From contig NZ_CP087135.1 in assembly GCF_020911945.1 (NCBI RefSeq), positions 2,096,001 through 2,160,000 on the forward strand: DNA of 64,000 nt, read 5' to 3'. This DNA comes from Flavobacterium galactosidilyticum (GTDB lineage Bacteria; Bacteroidota; Bacteroidia; Flavobacteriales; Flavobacteriaceae). Numbering within the stretch: the first letter of the stretch is position 1; the number at the start of each line of letters is the position of its first letter. Under the pieces are notes generated by a model, which did no database searches, was not told where the DNA came from, and saw nothing but the letters and a program-made list of their open reading frames with translations. Below are positions 61,741 to 64,000 of the stretch, piece by piece. A program made the position numbers and the translations under genes.

Positions 61741-64000
61741 ATGAATAAATTTTCATTTTACAAGGGTAAATGGTGGATTCCTATTTTTCTATGGGTTTAC
61801 CTTATTCTTACACCACTATTTTCTTACGGTTCGATATGTGTCGTAAATTCAAAATTCGAAAGTCATAAAGTAATTCCCTCGACTGCGCTCGGGATGACAC
61901 AATCTATTGTAATTACCGGAACGGTAACTGACAGTCAGGGTGTACTGCCTGGTGTTACTGTATCGGTTCAGGGAGAATCAACAGTCACCATTACCGATTA
62001 TCAAGGTAAATATGGCATAACGGCCACGGCCACTGATATTCTTGTTTTTTCTTTCGTAGGGTATACCACCTTAAATATTCCTATAGCTGGACGCACTATA
62101 GTTAGTGTACATCTACAAGAGGATGCCACCCAACTGCAGGAAGTGAAAATTAATGCTGGTTACTATTCCGTTAAAGAAAGCGAGCGCACCGGAAGTATTG
62201 CGAAAATTACATCAAAAGATATTGAAATCCAGCCTGTAACGAATGTTCTTGCTGCGATGCAAGGGAGGATGGCAGGGGTGCATATTACACAACAGACCGG
62301 AACTGGTGGAGGAGGGTTTAACATCCAGATTCGCGGACAGAACAGCGTAAGAAGAGGCGGCAACTCACCTTTGTACATTATTGACAATGTGCCGTATTCA
62401 AGTGAGGAAATTGGGAACGGAATGTCGATGTCGGTGATGTCGATGAATACTAATCCGCTAAACAGCATAAATCCAACCGATATTGAAAGTTTGGAAGTTC
62501 TTAAAGATGCGGATGCAACTGCCATCTATGGATCTCGTGGTGCGAACGGAGTGGTATTGATTACGACCAAAAAAGGAAAGAAAGGCAAGACCCGTTTTAG
62601 TGCGTCGGTAGCACAAGGTAGGGGAAGCGTTCCACATTTTATGAAAATGATGAACACGGAACAATACCTTGCTATGCGTGCAGAAGCATTTGCGAACGAC
62701 GGCATAGCGGAATATCCGGAAAGTGCCTATGACATTAATGGAACTTGGGACCAAACCCGATCTACCAACTGGCAGAAAGAATTAATGGGAGGCACTTCAA
62801 AAATTACCAACATTAACGGCTCTATCTCCGGAGGTTCAGAGCAAACCCAATTTATGGTATCTGGAACTTATGGAAAGGAAACAACCGTGCTCCCTGGTGA
62901 TTTTGGTTACAACCGTGTTAATGCGAGGACAAGCATTAATCACGCATCGGCTGACCATCGGTTTAAGATTGCTTTTACGGGTGGCTATGGTATACAAGAT
63001 AACAACCAACCCTCGACCGATCTTACCACGGAGGCTTGGCGACTAGCTCCAAACGCTCCGACGCTTTATGATGCGGAAGGGAATCTTAATTGGGAAAACA
63101 ACACTTTTGAAAATCCGCTGCGCTACTTAAAAGGGTTATCGAAATCTAACACCTACGACCTTGTTGCCAATACAACACTTTCCTATAATTTACTCGACAA
63201 CCTTGAAATAAAAAGCAGTTTTGGGTATACCGACCTAAACCATCATGAAAGCAGTACTTTTCCCTCGACAATGTATAACCCATCCTTTGGGATTGGTAGT
63301 GAAACTTCCCGTATTTTTTATACCGATACCAAAAGGAACTCGTGGATTATCGAACCACAACTGAACTGGAAACCTACCTTGGGGGCTGTGAAAACAGAGT
63401 TGCTGCTAGGAAGCGCTTTCCAACGTCAAAATAATAGATCTCTTTCAGTTCAGAGCAGTGGCTTTTCCAACAACAGCATGATTTATAATCCCGCTGCGGC
63501 CACAAATACTTCGATTCTTGGCTTTGACGAATCAGTATACAAGTATCAATCGTTTTTTGGCCGTGCTAATTTTAACCTAAAAGAACGCTATATCATTAAC
63601 CTCACGGGAAGGCGAGACGGTTCAAGCCGTTTTGGTGCTGGTAAACGTTTTGCATGGTTCGGAGCCGTAGGAGCAGCGTGGCTTTTTTCGCGTGAGAAAT
63701 TATTGCAGGACAATAATGTGCTGAGTTTTGGAAAGCTTCGTGCCAGTTATGGGACAACAGGAAATGACCAGATTGGGAATTACCAATTCCTGAATACGTA
63801 CACGCCATCAAATGCCAATTATGACGGAGTAATCGGTCTGCAACCCTCACGTTTGTATAATGCTAGTTTTGGGTGGGAAACCAACAAAAAACTTGAAGTA
63901 GCGTTAGAGACCGGATTTTTGAAAGAGCGAATCTTTCTGACCGCGGCATGGTACCGCAACAGATCTTCCGATCAATTGGTTGGAATACCGTTGCCGGGAA
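61741..64000 (+). CDS. SusC/RagA-type TonB-dependent outer membrane receptor (3' end outside window)
   Basis: About 753 residues are visible. An N-terminal hydrophobic segment (WWIPIFLWVYLILTPLFSYG, about 11-30) fits a signal peptide. A carboxypeptidase-like domain follows (ITGTVTDSQGVLPGVTVSVQ, about 57-76; VFSFVGYTT), then the plug domain with the SusC signature IQIRGQNSVRRGGNSPLYII and DADATAIYGSRGANGVVLIT. Beta-barrel strands follow. It imports oligomeric nutrients with a SusD partner, which should lie beyond the window. A REP-like sequence (61874-61900) is part of the reading frame and encodes IPSTALGMTQ between the signal peptide and the first domain. The ATG at 61741 gives the complete signal peptide. 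Confidence 0.93.
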   Translation, partial: MNKFSFYKGKWWIPIFLWVYLILTPLFSYGSICVVNSKFESHKVIPSTALGMTQSIVITGTVTDSQGVLPGVTVSVQGESTVTITDYQGKYGITATATDILVFSFVGYTTLNIPIAGRTIVSVHLQEDATQLQEVKINAGYYSVKESERTGSIAKITSKDIEIQPVTNVLAAMQGRMAGVHITQQTGTGGGGFNIQIRGQNSVRRGGNSPLYIIDNVPYSSEEIGNGMSMSVMSMNTNPLNSINPTDIESLEVLKDADATAIYGSRGANGVVLITTKKGKKGKTRFSASVAQGRGSVPHFMKMMNTEQYLAMRAEAFANDGIAEYPESAYDINGTWDQTRSTNWQKELMGGTSKITNINGSISGGSEQTQFMVSGTYGKETTVLPGDFGYNRVNARTSINHASADHRFKIAFTGGYGIQDNNQPSTDLTTEAWRLAPNAPTLYDAEGNLNWENNTFENPLRYLKGLSKSNTYDLVANTTLSYNLLDNLEIKSSFGYTDLNHHESSTFPSTMYNPSFGIGSETSRIFYTDTKRNSWIIEPQLNWKPTLGAVKTELLLGSAFQRQNNRSLSVQSSGFSNNSMIYNPAAATNTSILGFDESVYKYQSFFGRANFNLKERYIINLTGRRDGSSRFGAGKRFAWFGAVGAAWLFSREKLLQDNNVLSFGKLRASYGTTGNDQIGNYQFLNTYTPSNANYDGVIGLQPSRLYNASFGWETNKKLEVALETGFLKERIFLTAAWYRNRSSDQLVGIPLPG
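61874..61900. repeat. REP-like palindrome inside the susC coding region
   Basis: CCTCGACTGCGCTCGGGATG followed by ACAC. It is the same type as at 56134-56158 in the VirE gene and is translated in frame. Confidence 0.7.

Overview
The window reads as a low-GC Bacteroidetes chromosome, most likely Flavobacterium or a close relative. The evidence is a SusC/RagA-type TonB-dependent receptor, an RteC-family regulator, Bacteroidetes-type small proteins (DUF5675, DUF6943), a BT4734/VirE-type primase-like protein, TAnnTTTG-like promoter boxes and almost no Shine-Dalgarno sequences. Nearly everything from about 1.3 to 59.5 kb is accessory DNA: a dense defence island built from at least two mobile units. 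The host chromosome seems to resume at about 60-64 kb with an XRE regulator and a SusC gene.

Layout. 0-1.3 kb: a partial metallophosphoesterase gene and an AT-rich intergenic region with iterated motifs and strong hairpins. 1.35-5.4 kb: a complete type III CBASS operon (CD-NTase, HORMA Cap7, TRIP13-like Cap6, 2TM-NUDIX effector Cap16) followed by an unknown gene. 5.5-10.6 kb: an orphan type I restriction subunit HsdR, a GIY-YIG nuclease and a metallo-beta-lactamase-fold gene whose 5' end is cut off by an IS21-family element (10.65-13.26 kb). 13.3-14.5 kb: a truncated fragment and rteC. 14.75-19.4 kb: an unknown gene and the two-gene ietAS defence system (AAA ATPase plus subtilisin-like protease), bracketed by related short IS-like remnants. 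20.2-22.8 kb: a RloC/PrrC-like ATPase gene interrupted by one in-frame amber codon and bounded by palindromic, cassette-like sequence. 22.9-27.4 kb: a nuclease, an uncharacterised four-gene plus-strand cluster with phage-lysis flavour, DUF6943, and about 0.9 kb of non-coding DNA full of long inverted repeats. 27.4-30.1 kb: an excisionase-like gene and a defence-type reverse transcriptase cassette flanked by a 93-bp direct repeat (90/93 identical). 30.1-36.7 kb: an operon of a sacsin-like GHKL ATPase, an SF1 helicase and a zinc-ribbon protein. 36.8-54.2 kb: an approximately 17-kb methylation-associated defence system (MADS)-like operon headed by an AbiE-like pair and ended by a PP2C phosphatase. 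54.6-59.5 kb: VirE-type replication protein, two small element genes and a tyrosine integrase.

How the parts may work together. In the MADS-like operon, HsdM/HsdS would mark self DNA, the NERD/kinase/P-loop protein and the HerA-like ATPase would sense or act on unmodified DNA, and the PP2C phosphatase is a natural antagonist of the kinase. The AbiEi-like protein probably represses the operon through two palindromes just upstream of it. The CBASS, ietAS, RT and sacsin-helicase operons are independent modules. A GTACAACA-type repeat is found both beside the integrase (59.64 kb) and at 22.89 kb, so one integrative element could span 22.9-59.7 kb, with the CBASS/HsdR/IetAS block being an older, decaying island next to it.

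The strongest candidates for something new are: the MADS variant with AbiE-like and PP2C genes; the sacsin-ATPase/helicase/zinc-ribbon operon; the repeat-flanked RT cassette with a structured upstream RNA and an antisense 48-residue hydrophobic ORF; the inverted-repeat-rich non-coding block at 26.4-27.3 kb; and REP-like palindromes that have become coding sequence in two unrelated genes.
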